Positions 6,762 to 14,360 of a DNA stretch of 22,882 nucleotides are shown here, piece after piece. The notes below the pieces were generated by a model. It ran no database searches and was not told the DNA's origin. It saw only the letters and a list, made by a program, of their open reading frames with translations. The position numbers and the translations under genes are program-made. Position 1 is the stretch's first letter, and each line of letters starts with the position of its first letter. The DNA is from VAZQ01 sp035293945 (GTDB lineage: Bacteria; Pseudomonadota; Alphaproteobacteria; Rhizobiales; Xanthobacteraceae), in contig DATGLV010000040.1 in assembly GCA_035293945.1 (NCBI GenBank), positions 1-22,882 of the forward strand, read 5' to 3'.

Positions 6762-8273
6762 TTACCACCAGCGCTGTTGCATCGGTTGATAGTATTGGCC
6801 GGCGCGCGGACGCGGGTTGCCGGGTTGGGAGCTCCAATTGCGCTGGAAAAAGGCGCCGAATCCGTTATTGCCCCAGTCGTTGCCGCTCGCAACGGGGGCA
6901 TTGGCCGTAGGCTGGCGCATCAGGAAGCCGCCCTGGGGCTGGTTGCTCAGCACCGCGACGAACTCGGTGCGAAAGTTGGTCTCGCGGCTCAGCGGCTCGT
7001 CCGAGACGATGATCGAGGATCGAGGCACTGCGGTCGGCGCGATGCGATCGAGCACATCCTGCGGGATGGTGATGCGGTCGAGCGCGTCCTTGGCGTCGTC
7101 CCCGTTGTCGATCGTAACCGCAGTCCAGCGCAGGCCCGCGCCGTCGCGCGCCACCGCCGTGAACACATGCGTGCCGATCGGCTTGTCGGGATTGCGGATC
7201 GTGACCGGAACCTCAATGGACGCATCGAACACCTCGCCCCCGTCCGGCCACGGCTTATGCGTGTTGCGCCGCACGTAAAGCTTCTGCGTCGCGCGGCTGA
7301 TGTAGATGGAGACCGGCTCCAGCGCGAGCTTCGCCTCGCTCGCCGCCTTGGCGGTATCGGCCTTCTTGATCTCGGCCGCTTTAGCGGTGTCCTTTGCGGC
7401 GTCGGCGGCGTCGAGCTTTGACTTCGCGTCGGTTTTGGCGGTGTCGAGCTGTGTCGCCGCTTCCGCGGCCGCAACGGCGGCCTTCTCCTTCCGCTCTTCG
7501 GCCCGCGCCTTGGCTTGGTCTGTTCTTGCGGCTGCAAGCGCCTTGTCGGCTAACGCAAGCTCGGCGTCGGCACGGGTCTTGAGCTGCTCCAGCTTGCGCA
7601 GCGAAGCCGCGAGCGATGCTGCCTCGCGCGCTGCGGCGGCGGCTTTCTTCGCCGCGTCGGCCGTCTTGGCGGCGTCCTCGGCTTCGCGGGCGAGCGCATC
7701 GGCGCGCGCCGGAGCAGCCGCGATGGCCTTCGGGTTCGGTACGAATAGCGCCGGATGGGAAAACTCGACCGGGACCGCATCGTTCGGCGAGATGATCACC
7801 CGCATGCCGATCCGCGTCTTATCGAACAGCTTCTCCGCAAAGTCGTAGGGCATCCGCACGCAGCCGTGCGAGGCCGCATACCCGGGCAGCGGCCCCCCGT
7901 GCAGCGCGATGCCGTTCCAGGTGATGCGCTGCATGTTGGGCATCCAGGCATCGTCGTAGAGGCTCGAGTAGTGGTCCTTGTCCTTCTCGATCACCGCAAA
8001 GATGCCGGCAGGCGTCTCGCGTCCCGTCGTGCCGGTTGACACCGGCGCGCGCATGATCCAGCCCTCGGCATCGTAGAATGTTACCTGTTGGCTCTTGATC
8101 GATACGATCGCCATGATCGGCTCGCCCGCCTCGCGCGGCGCCGTCGCCTCGGCACGTGGCGATGGATGCGCCTGTCCGGCCGCAGCGGCGACCGTCAGCG
8201 CCGCCATCGCCGCGAGGGTCACAATGGCGGGAATCCCCCAACGCCTGATCTCCGCGATGGATTGCGCCGTCAT
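6762..8273 (-). CDS. L,D-transpeptidase (YkuD) with long Ala/Lys coiled coil
   Basis: 503-residue exported protein. Residues 12-35 form a signal or anchor segment. The YkuD domain (about 50-165) carries the catalytic motif HGGPLPGYAASHGCVRMP with nucleophile Cys138 and the His and Gly residues of the HxxG...SHGCxR signature. It is followed by a low-complexity Ala/Lys/Asp/Glu heptad-rich region (about 185-318) predicted to be a long coiled coil. Then comes a second segment (320-375, VSIYISRATQKLYVRR through PIGTHVFTA) that looks like the first half of another YkuD fold but lacks a catalytic His/Cys motif. The C-terminus is Gln/Asn/Trp-rich. It should make 3-3 peptidoglycan cross-links or attach proteins to peptidoglycan in the periplasm; the coiled coil may span or scaffold the envelope (inference). 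The ATG at 8273 starts a clean signal sequence. It is much longer than typical single-domain enzymes (about 160-330 residues). Confidence 0.92.
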   Translation of the reverse strand: MTAQSIAEIRRWGIPAIVTLAAMAALTVAAAAGQAHPSPRAEATAPREAGEPIMAIVSIKSQQVTFYDAEGWIMRAPVSTGTTGRETPAGIFAVIEKDKDHYSSLYDDAWMPNMQRITWNGIALHGGPLPGYAASHGCVRMPYDFAEKLFDKTRIGMRVIISPNDAVPVEFSHPALFVPNPKAIAAAPARADALAREAEDAAKTADAAKKAAAAAREAASLAASLRKLEQLKTRADAELALADKALAAARTDQAKARAEERKEKAAVAAAEAATQLDTAKTDAKSKLDAADAAKDTAKAAEIKKADTAKAASEAKLALEPVSIYISRATQKLYVRRNTHKPWPDGGEVFDASIEVPVTIRNPDKPIGTHVFTAVARDGAGLRWTAVTIDNGDDAKDALDRITIPQDVLDRIAPTAVPRSSIIVSDEPLSRETNFRTEFVAVLSNQPQGGFLMRQPTANAPVASGNDWGNNGFGAFFQRNWSSQPGNPRPRAGQYYQPMQQRWW

Positions 8274-8448
8274 CAATTTACCGTGCCGTGTCCTGCGGAT
8301 ATGTCTGCCCGCTCGCATCAATCAAGATCGGCGATCAGCTTACTTTAAGTCACCCCTGCACGGCTAGACCGACCCGATCTCGGCTGCTTGCCGAATTGTT
8401 GCAAAAGTTTCTTCGCACCGCGGACAGAAGCCGCAGTAGCCGTGACAT

Positions 8449-8474
8449 GAAAAGCCTCGGCACGAGGCCGAGGC
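8449..8474 (-). terminator. Rho-independent terminator of the glycine-zipper gene
   Basis: On the minus strand, 43 bases past the stop of the small secreted protein, GCCTCGG and CCGAGGC (8454-8460 and 8468-8474) form a 7-bp GC-rich stem with a 7-base loop, directly followed by TTTT (8453-8450). The position and orientation fit. Confidence 0.65.
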
Positions 8475-8516
8475 CAGGGTTCCCTCTGCGAAACCTTTCA
8501 AGGAACTGGTCAGGGC

Positions 8517-8807
8517 TCAGTGAGAATGGACGACTTTCTTGTGGTGACGCACGGGCCGCGGCGCCGGCTCCGAATAGGCCGGCGGTTCTGAATAGGACGC
8601 CTGGTAGGGCTGCACCCCGAGGACACCCTCTATCCCGCCCACGACACCGCCAACGACACCGCCCACAACCGCGCCGACTGGCCCGGCGCGCCGGTTGCCT
8701 TCGTAGACGCCATGCGCGACACCGCCGGGTATTCCCTGGGCGCGTGCAGCGAGTGGAGTTGCGAGCGTGGCAACCACAGCAATCGCAATCAGAGCTTGAG
8801 CTTTCAT
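8517..8807 (-). CDS. Small secreted glycine-zipper, His-rich protein
   Basis: 96-residue protein starting at the ATG at 8807, which is preceded by AAGGGGA; the longer in-frame start is less likely. Residues 1-23 are a clear Sec signal peptide with an Ala-x-Ala cleavage site (LAARA/QG). The mature part has a glycine-zipper segment (GPVGAVVGGVVGGVVGGIEG) that could pack in or on a membrane, then a Tyr/Pro/Glu stretch with the tandem pieces SYSEPPAYSEPAP, and a basic His-rich tail (RHHKKVVHSH). Small proteins of this build are common in Bradyrhizobium-like genomes with no assigned function. The His tail could bind metal (inference). Monocistronic, with its own terminator. Confidence 0.8.
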   Translation of the reverse strand: MKAQALIAIAVVATLATPLAARAQGIPGGVAHGVYEGNRRAGPVGAVVGGVVGGVVGGIEGVLGVQPYQASYSEPPAYSEPAPRPVRHHKKVVHSH

Positions 8808-9179
8808 CAAGTCGATCCCCTTTTCGTTTTTGGAAGCAAATTTCTGCCGCGACAAAACGGCGGTTGGACGGCGCGCTCCTGTTTAAAAAAGGGCATGAGA
8901 GAGGCGGGCACGCTGTTCGTGGTGCATGATTTTCTATTGCCGGCTTTGTTCCGCACCAGCCGCGTAGTGTCCGCTTCTAGCCCTCATTGCTCGTAGCGGC
9001 GGGCTGGAAGATCAAGGGTCATCCGAGCTCTGCGGGGCCGGCGAGATGATCGAGTGGGCTCGTGACCGTTCGCAGCAGGTTGGCGGCGACCTGCGCATAC
9101 AGGTTCCCAAAAGCACCACAGAGGCTCAGCTGCGAGCCATCACAATCCAATACGGGACCTGTTTGTCGGCCATAGCGCA
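8808..9179. other. Intergenic stretch, promoter of the glycine-zipper gene expected
   Basis: About 370 bp between two minus-strand genes. The short frames crossing it are unlike any family, and I see no RNA gene. The promoter for the small secreted protein should lie in the 8808-8900 part, but no boxes stand out. Confidence 0.5.
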
Positions 9180-9794
9180 CTACTTCACGCTCTTCAACGC
9201 GGCGATCACTTGCGGCAGCGTGCGCGCGACGACGATGGCGTAACCCGGTCCGGTCAGATGCCACTTGGTGGTTCCGGGCGCTGGCCCATGAACGTCGGTC
9301 CGCCCGTTTGCCTCGACATGATACTTTGGGTCGCCGGCAATCGATCCCTGAAAATCCTTGCCTGTCGGCAGGACAAGGACCTTGATACCCCGAAACTTGA
9401 GGTGCTGAGCTATCTGATCGACCCGCGCCTTAACAGCGCCAGGGCTGTCATGGTTAAGGACGACGTCATTGATGCCTACCGATATGATAGCAAGCGCCGT
9501 GCCGTTCGGCACATCGGAATCCATACGTGACATCACCCCTTGCGTCGTATCGCCGTTCTTGCCGGCGTTGGTGACGGTGACATCCAGGCCTTTCGCGCGC
9601 AACGCAGCTTCGAGCTGTGCCGGATAGGCTTCCGACCTGGAAACGCCCGGCGCGCCAAAATTGCTGTCGCCAATGCAGACGATCGTCTGCGAGGCGTAAG
9701 CGCCGGAACAGGTAAACACTCCAACAGCGAACGCCAGTGCAGCCAAACATTGCGACTCGGTTTTGGACTTCACAGGAATACTGCGCCAGTGCAT
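9180..9794 (-). CDS. SGNH/GDSL-type esterase, exported
   Basis: 204-residue exported hydrolase. The ATG at 9794 is fixed by a very strong Shine-Dalgarno (AGGGGAGGAA, about six bases upstream). A signal peptide spans about residues 1-35, cleaved near AYA/SQ. The SGNH blocks are: I, IGDSN with catalytic Ser44; II, VTNAGKNGDTT with the oxyanion Gly; III, SVGIND with Asn109; V, KWHLTGPGYA with His179. The usual block V is D-x-x-H, with Asp completing the triad. Here the position three before His179 is Thr176, so the Asp is absent or the enzyme works as a Ser-His dyad. The closest type is the TesA/arylesterase-like branch. The substrate is unknown: acyl esters, or acetyl groups on envelope glycans. 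It stands alone, with intergenic DNA on both sides. Confidence 0.86.
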   Translation of the reverse strand: MHWRSIPVKSKTESQCLAALAFAVGVFTCSGAYASQTIVCIGDSNFGAPGVSRSEAYPAQLEAALRAKGLDVTVTNAGKNGDTTQGVMSRMDSDVPNGTALAIISVGINDVVLNHDSPGAVKARVDQIAQHLKFRGIKVLVLPTGKDFQGSIAGDPKYHVEANGRTDVHGPAPGTTKWHLTGPGYAIVVARTLPQVIAALKSVK

Positions 9795-10007
9795 GTGTTC
9801 CTCCCCTGGTAGGTGGACACCCATGCTAATAGTAAGGCGTTGTTGTCGGCTTAACATCGTTGGGGCGCGGGCGCTGACTTGAGGACTACAGCCGCACCAG
9901 TCGGTCCCGACACTCTTTGGAAAATCTTCACCCCATCGCCATGCAATCAACCGACGCTAAAGGGAGACCAGATTTGCTCATTTGAGGTCTTCTCTTCGTG
10001 ACCCAAC

Positions 10008-10028
10008 TCCGACATGAGGGATGTCGGA
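10008..10028. repeat. Perfect 8-bp hairpin beside Bug remnant
   Basis: TCCGACAT and ATGTCGGA flank a five-base loop. It lies three bases past the stop of the Bug-type remnant in its reading direction, so it may be that gene's old terminator, but no T-run follows. Confidence 0.5.
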
Positions 10029-10031
10029 TGA

Positions 10032-10290
10032 TCACTTCGGCCTGATGCTCGCGAACTTGACCACCTTGCCCCATTTCTCGGTTTCATTCGCGACGAGTTC
10101 GCCAAAATCGGCGGGGGTCAGCGACAACGGCACGCCACCGAGCTCGGTAAGCCGCGCCTTGAGCGTGCCGTCGCAAAGCCGCTGGCAAGGGCGAGATGAT
10201 ATTTCGGCCCCGCCCCGCCAATGCTGCCGAGTGATCTCGAACCGGGCACGACGTCTGGAATTGACCGAAGGTGACATCGGGTTGTAGGGC
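10032..10290 (-). pseudogene. Bug/TctC-type substrate-binding protein, C-terminal remnant
   Basis: Read leftward, the last 45 residues (LKARLTELGGVPLSLTPADF, then GELVANETEKWGKVVKFASI and RPK) are the highly typical C-terminus of Bug-family periplasmic solute-binding proteins of tripartite tricarboxylate transporters. Immediately upstream a different frame gives SIPDVVPG and then a shift back to FEITRQHW, matching the 'FVPGFE...W' region of the same family. There is therefore at least one frameshift, and the residues between are scrambled or missing. Everything N-terminal to this (about 250 residues, including the signal peptide) is gone, replaced by a hairpin repeat at 10284-10315. A clear dead fragment. 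Confidence 0.78.
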
Positions 10291-10315
10291 GCAACCACTT
10301 TGTTGCGCCTTCTAC
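10284..10315. repeat. GTAGGGCGCAAC hairpin, copy 1
   Basis: GTAGGGCGCAAC, six bases, then GTTGCGCCTTCTAC: an almost perfect stem with GGCGCAAC/GTTGCGCC at its heart. It abuts the broken end of the Bug remnant. A related hairpin lies 150 bp to the right. Confidence 0.75.
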
Positions 10316-10443
10316 GAGGCCAAACCCAAGCGGTGATCGCATGAATTGCCGCCACTTAGTTAGTCTGCGATGACGCCTTGTCGATTGCAGCAGCGCGCGG
10401 TGCTAACATCAATCTATGCCGATGCCCAAGCATCGTAGATCAC

Positions 10444-10472
10444 GAGGGCGCAATAAAGGGATTGCGCCCTAC
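10444..10472. repeat. GGGCGCAAT hairpin, copy 2
   Basis: GGGCGCAAT (10446-10454) and ATTGCGCCC (10461-10469) form a perfect 9-bp stem around AAAGGG, followed by TAC as in copy 1. The stem's last pair differs from copy 1 on both arms (C:G to T:A), a compensatory change that suggests the palindrome itself is kept. Confidence 0.75.
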
Positions 10473-10559
10473 GAGCTGATTTCTTGACGCCTCAGAATAA
10501 CGCAACCGTGCCTGAAGAAGAGATGTCGTGTTGTTGCGCACCGTCGTTGCGACCGGCCA

Positions 10560-10913
10560 TCACGGCGGATTCCGCGCCCACACAGGGGTGTTGGGATAGA
10601 ACCGGAGCAACCGGCGGTGCTCCGAGTGCTCCACCTTGGTCTTGATCTTGCCCGCGATCTCGAGGCGGCGCCCGGCCGCGTGGACGGTGCGGAGCGAAGG
10701 GCTAAAGACTTTGTGGATCAACGTACCACGGCCGAACCAAGTGACCCTGGCGCACAGAAAAGCCAGGACGTGGGCGTCGTCGCAGCCGGGGTACTGCTCA
10801 ACAATGTGCAGAATGTCGCCATCGTACTTTACCTGGCATATGCGATCAGGTGCTGGGCTGAGTGCTCGACCGGCATTTGCGAGAGTCTCGACCGCAACCT
10901 GCTGAAAACTCAT
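10560..10913 (-). CDS. Small protein, winged-helix-like C-terminus
   Basis: 117 residues from the ATG at 10913, which has GAGGGG nine bases upstream; the frame continues open to 11075 but without a better start. I do not recognise the family. Residues about 30-117 have the look of a winged helix: a helix with ILHIVEQYPGCDDAHVLAFL, then RGTLIHKVFSPSLRTVHAAG as a turn and putative recognition helix, RRLEIAGKI, and a basic beta-wing KTKVEHSEHRRLLRFYP. That would suggest a small DNA-binding protein (inference, modest). There is no signal peptide or membrane segment. It lies between a decayed transporter remnant and the MFS gene, with gaps on both sides, and could be an orphan gene of the accessory genome. 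Codon use looks like normal GC-rich coding sequence. Confidence 0.55.
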   Translation of the reverse strand: MSFQQVAVETLANAGRALSPAPDRICQVKYDGDILHIVEQYPGCDDAHVLAFLCARVTWFGRGTLIHKVFSPSLRTVHAAGRRLEIAGKIKTKVEHSEHRRLLRFYPNTPVWARNPP

Positions 10914-11188
10914 CAGCAGTCGCCCCTCGACGCATTGCCGGCAGTGAATGCTTCCCGCACCGTCATCCTCCCATCCCGCTGTCAATACGGGAAGAAGCAT
11001 AGGCGATTCGTGCCGCGCCGTGATTGGGTTCATGTGACGGCAGGCACACGTTGAAATCGGCCCGAAAACTGACACCGGACTGGTTGTTCAACATCCGTAG
11101 ACCCGCGGCCGATTCCATGTCACCGATCCTTCCTGAACATGATCAGTGCTTCAGGGCTCACCGGGCTCCGGTTCAAGAAAATCTGGCG

Positions 11189-12469
11189 TCATGCTTGAAT
11201 GAACTCACGCCGCCGCGATTGTGCGCACCGCGACCAGTGCCGCAATGGCGACCAGCACTGCAGCGAGCAGATACGGCGCGCCCGCACGTGCCAGCCGCCG
11301 TCGGCGATGAAGAACGCGAAGGTCTGCGTGAACAGCCCGGGCCCGATCACATTCGCCATTCCCATCAGGCTCGCATTGGCGCCCTGCAGGCGGCCCTGCT
11401 CGCTCGCGCTCACGCGCCGGCTCATCAGGCCAAGCGCTGACGGATTGGCAAACCCCCAGAGCGACAGCAGCGGAATGCCGGCCCAGAACACCGGTCCGGT
11501 TTCCGCAAAACCAAACACCGCAAAGCCCGCAACCCCGAAGCCCAGGCCCGTGATCAGCATCGCCCGCTCGCCGAAACGCGCGACCGCTCGGCTGATGAGC
11601 CCACCTTGCACGATCATGGCGCAGAGCCCGACCACCGCCATGGTGATGCCGACCGCGCGCACGTCCCAGCCGTAGCGATATTGCATATAGAGGACGCTGA
11701 TGCTGGGCAGGCTCGCATGCGCGAGATTGCTGAGAAAGGCGGTCAGCCCCAGCCCGCTCAACTGCGGCTCTGAGCGCAACAGCGCAATCGCGCCAAGCGG
11801 AGAGGCGCGCCGCCAGGCAAACGGCGCCCGCTTCTCGCGGGCCAACGATTCCGGCAGCACCAGAAATCCATAGGAGGCATTGACGAGGCTCAAGGCGGCC
11901 GCAATCCAGAACGGCAGGCGCGGTGAGACCTCGCCCGCAAGCCCGCCCAGCGCCGGGCCGAGCACAAACCCGGCCCCGAAGGCAACGCCAAGCAGACCGA
12001 AGCGCCCTGCCCGCTTGTCGCTCGGCGTGACGTCCGCAATATACGCATAGGCGGTCGAGACGCTCGCCGATGTGATGCCGGAAATGACTCGTCCGGCGAA
12101 CAGCCACCATACGGTCGGCGCCAGCGCCATCACGATGTAATCGAGGCCGAGCCCGAAATTCGACATCAGGATCACCGGACGGCGGCCGAAGTGATCAGAC
12201 AAAGCGCCCTGCACCGGTGAGAACACGAACTGCATCAGCGCCCAGGCTGTGCCGAACAGGCCGAGGAATTCGGCTGCCTTGGCGGCGTCGCCGCCGAGAA
12301 AATCGGTCACCAGCTTCGGCAGGACCGGGATGATCATGCCGATCGCCAGCATGTCGAGCAGCACCGTGATGAAGACGAAGATGAAGGCAGGCGCGCGCCC
12401 TGCGGCGGCCCCCGCTGGTGCGGCGGCCGGAGCACCGTCATTCATCAGCTTGCGGCTTTTTTCCTGCAT
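11189..12469 (-). CDS. TetA-like MFS exporter with frameshifted C-terminus
   Basis: Drug:H+ antiporter-1 type major facilitator of the TCR/Tet family. From the ATG at 12469 (AGGT upstream; 21 bp after the der stop, so one operon with der) it is 426 residues. Motif A GALSDHFGRRP is at about 88-98, the 'GPALGGLAGE' motif C equivalent follows TM5, and about 11 hydrophobic segments are visible. In the present frame it loses helix 12: after ADGGWHV the frame gives RARRICSLQCWSPL and ends at 11189. The neighbouring frame gives the expected APYLLAAVLVAIAALVAVRT ending at 11205. Adding one G to the GGG run at 11281-11283 restores GWHVRGAPYLLAA. This is either a recent inactivating mutation or a homopolymer sequencing error. 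The substrate is unknown; tetracycline efflux is not implied by family alone. Confidence 0.88.
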   Translation of the reverse strand: MQEKSRKLMNDGAPAAAPAGAAAGRAPAFIFVFITVLLDMLAIGMIIPVLPKLVTDFLGGDAAKAAEFLGLFGTAWALMQFVFSPVQGALSDHFGRRPVILMSNFGLGLDYIVMALAPTVWWLFAGRVISGITSASVSTAYAYIADVTPSDKRAGRFGLLGVAFGAGFVLGPALGGLAGEVSPRLPFWIAAALSLVNASYGFLVLPESLAREKRAPFAWRRASPLGAIALLRSEPQLSGLGLTAFLSNLAHASLPSISVLYMQYRYGWDVRAVGITMAVVGLCAMIVQGGLISRAVARFGERAMLITGLGFGVAGFAVFGFAETGPVFWAGIPLLSLWGFANPSALGLMSRRVSASEQGRLQGANASLMGMANVIGPGLFTQTFAFFIADGGWHVRARRICSLQCWSPLRHWSRCAQSRRREFIQA

Positions 12470-12490
12470 GGTTTTACCTGAACGCTCCAA

Positions 12491-13852
12491 TCAGGCGATC
12501 CGCTTGCGCTTTGCGTAAGGATTGCTCTTCTCGCGCAAAGTCAGGCGGATCGGAGTGCCGGGGAGATCGAAAGTCTCGCGCAGGCTGTTGATGAGATAGC
12601 GCCGATAGTCGTCGGGCACCGCATCGGCTCGGCTTGCGAACAGCACGAAGCTCGGCGGCCGACTTTTCGGCTGGGTGACATAGTCGAGGCGGATGCGGCG
12701 GCCGGAGACCGCCGGCGGCGGATGCGCCGCGATGGTGTCGGAAAGCCAGCGGTTGAGCGCGCTGGTCGGCACGCGCGTGTTCCAAACCGCATGCGCATCT
12801 ACCACGGCCTGCAAAAGCCGATCGAGACCGGCACCGGTCAGGCCGGAATGGGCGACGACCGGCACGCCCTTGACCTGCGGCAGCCAATGATCGGTTTCGG
12901 CGCGCAGCTTGTTGATCGCTGCCGCGCCGCTCTCGATCAGATCCCATTTGCTCATGCCGATCACCAGCGCCCGGCCCTCGCGCTCGACCAGGTCGGCGAT
13001 CCGCAAGTCCTGCTCTTCGAACGGCGCCGTGGCATCCATCAGCACAATGACCACTTCGGCAAAGCGGATCGCATTGAGCGCATCGCCGACCGAGAGCTTC
13101 TCGAGCTTCTCCTCGACCCGCGAACGGCGGCGCAAGCCGGCAGTGTCGTGAAAGCGGAAATGCCGATCCCGCCACGCGATGTCCACCGCGATCGAGTCGC
13201 GGGTGATGCCGGCTTCCGGTCCGGTCAACAGCCGCTCCTCGCCGCACAATCGGTTGATCAGCGTCGACTTGCCGCTGTTCGGCCGGCCGACGACCGCCAC
13301 CCGGATCACCGGCGGGCGCACGGTGGCGGGCGCCTCCCCCTCCTCGCCTGCGGTCGCCTCGGGCAGCGCTGCGCGCAAGGCGCCGTAGAGATCGGCAAGC
13401 CCTTCGCCGTGCTCGGCCGAGACCGCGATCGGCTCGCCGAGGCCGAGCGCATAGGCCTCGATGAGGCCTGCCTCCGCGCTGCGGCCTTCGGCCTTGTTGG
13501 CAACGAGAATCACGGGGCGGCCGGACTTGCGGACGATGTCGGCGAACGCGCGATCGACCGGCGTCGGACCTGCGCGCGCATCGATCAAAAAGAAGGTCGC
13601 GTCGGAAGCCGCAATCGCAGCCTCGGTCTGAGCCCGCATGCGTCCTGACAGGCTCTCGGGCGCCGCCTGTTCCAGGCCGGCGGTATCGATCACCGTGAAC
13701 GCGAGGTCGCCCAGCTGGGCTGCCCCCTCGCGGCGATCGCGCGTGACGCCCGGCTGATCATCGACCAGAGCCAGGCGCCGCCCCACGAGCCGGTTGAACA
13801 GGGTCGATTTGCCGACGTTCGGCCGTCCCACAATGGCGACCGTGAAGGTCAT
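12491..13852 (-). CDS. der: Ribosome biogenesis GTPase Der (EngA)
   Basis: 453-residue double-GTPase that acts in assembly of the 50S ribosomal subunit in the cytosol. The first G domain has the P-loop GRPNVGKST (9-17), the switch around PGVTRD, DTAG near 56-59, and NKAE at 119-122 as its G4 motif. The second has GRPNSGKST (189-197), AGITRD, HDTAGLRR (235-242) and SKWD (301-304) where NKWD is usual. A C-terminal KH-like domain follows (about 360-453), ending in a basic tail KSNPYAKRKRIA. The length fits alphaproteobacterial members. The ATG at 13852, with CAGGGACC before it, is chosen; the frame runs on to 14152, but that part is repeat DNA. It is followed closely by the MFS gene, and upstream lie about 500 bp of repeats. 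Confidence 0.97.
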   Translation of the reverse strand: MTFTVAIVGRPNVGKSTLFNRLVGRRLALVDDQPGVTRDRREGAAQLGDLAFTVIDTAGLEQAAPESLSGRMRAQTEAAIAASDATFFLIDARAGPTPVDRAFADIVRKSGRPVILVANKAEGRSAEAGLIEAYALGLGEPIAVSAEHGEGLADLYGALRAALPEATAGEEGEAPATVRPPVIRVAVVGRPNSGKSTLINRLCGEERLLTGPEAGITRDSIAVDIAWRDRHFRFHDTAGLRRRSRVEEKLEKLSVGDALNAIRFAEVVIVLMDATAPFEEQDLRIADLVEREGRALVIGMSKWDLIESGAAAINKLRAETDHWLPQVKGVPVVAHSGLTGAGLDRLLQAVVDAHAVWNTRVPTSALNRWLSDTIAAHPPPAVSGRRIRLDYVTQPKSRPPSFVLFASRADAVPDDYRRYLINSLRETFDLPGTPIRLTLREKSNPYAKRKRIA

Positions 13853-13908
13853 AGGGTCCCTGCGCGCCAGAGGGGGATTCCGGTCGTACTGAACCGCATC
13901 TCTGAGTC

Positions 13909-13996
13909 GTGGCCGGGCCTGTCCCGGCCATCCACGCCTTGCTCCGTCAACGTGAGGCAAGGAAGGCGTGGATGCCCGCGACAAGCGCGGGCATGA
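13909..13996. repeat. GGCCGGG/CATCCACGCC palindromic repeat
   Basis: Three consecutive hairpins: GCCGGG...CCCGGC, then CATCCACGCCTT (13929-13940) with a perfect 12-bp match to AAGGCGTGGATG (13963-13974), then GCCCGCG...CGCGGGC. The order and sequence match a repeat that is very frequent in Bradyrhizobium and Rhodopseudomonas intergenic DNA (from memory). A partial relative, CATGGCCGGG...CCGGCCATCCACGACTT, is at about 18655-18700. Confidence 0.8.
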
Positions 13997-14046
13997 CTCC
14001 GAAGGACGTGATTCGATGTGAACGGCACTTGGTATCCTGTTTCCGC

Positions 14047-14195
14047 GGCTTGAATCGCTAAGCTGTTTCCCGGACGCGGCGCAGCATTTGCTGCGCCGCT
14101 GATCCGGGATCGTTCCAAGCTCAGGACTCTGCCTCGAATGGTTCCAGGTCAACAGCGCGTTTTACGCGCGTCTTCGACGCGCCATGCCCGGGACA
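14047..14195 (+). repeat. About 150-bp inverted repeat, left copy
   Basis: Aligns with the reverse complement of 16552-16696. Shared runs include GGATCGTTCCAAGCTCAGG, CAACAGCGCGTTT, TACGCGCGTCTTCGACGCG and ATGCCCGGGACA; differences are scattered, and the outer 30-40 bases are looser. The pair encloses the lipoprotein, TPR and panB genes. Confidence 0.85.
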
Positions 14196-14210
14196 AGATG
14201 AAACGGGAAG

Positions 14211-14277
14211 TAGGGTGCGCAACCGCACGCTTCTGGCGCCCACCACGTGCGCAAGATCGCCCCGCGCGGTTGCGCAC
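14211..14277. repeat. GTAGGGTGCGCAACCGC palindromic repeat
   Basis: GTGCGCAACCGC (14215-14226) is exactly complementary to GCGGTTGCGCAC (14266-14277). The space between holds GTGCGCAAGATCGCC, a cousin of the GTGGGCAAAATCGCC arm in the 3.0-kb and 20.7-kb repeats. Confidence 0.75.
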
Positions 14278-14360
14278 GCGGCCGAGCCTTACACCGCGAT
14301 CTTGCACACCACACGATTTGTGCCGCAGCAAAGGTGGACACCGGTAGTACGCAGAAGCGC

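Larger units (their letters stand above)
13853..14360. other. Repeat-filled gap between lipoprotein gene and der
   Basis: No gene is visible. The stretch is built almost wholly of three dispersed repeats in series (13909-13996, 14047-14195, 14211-14277), described separately. The promoter of der should be within the first 60 bases upstream of 13852 or be provided by readthrough; nothing box-like stands out. Confidence 0.7.
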
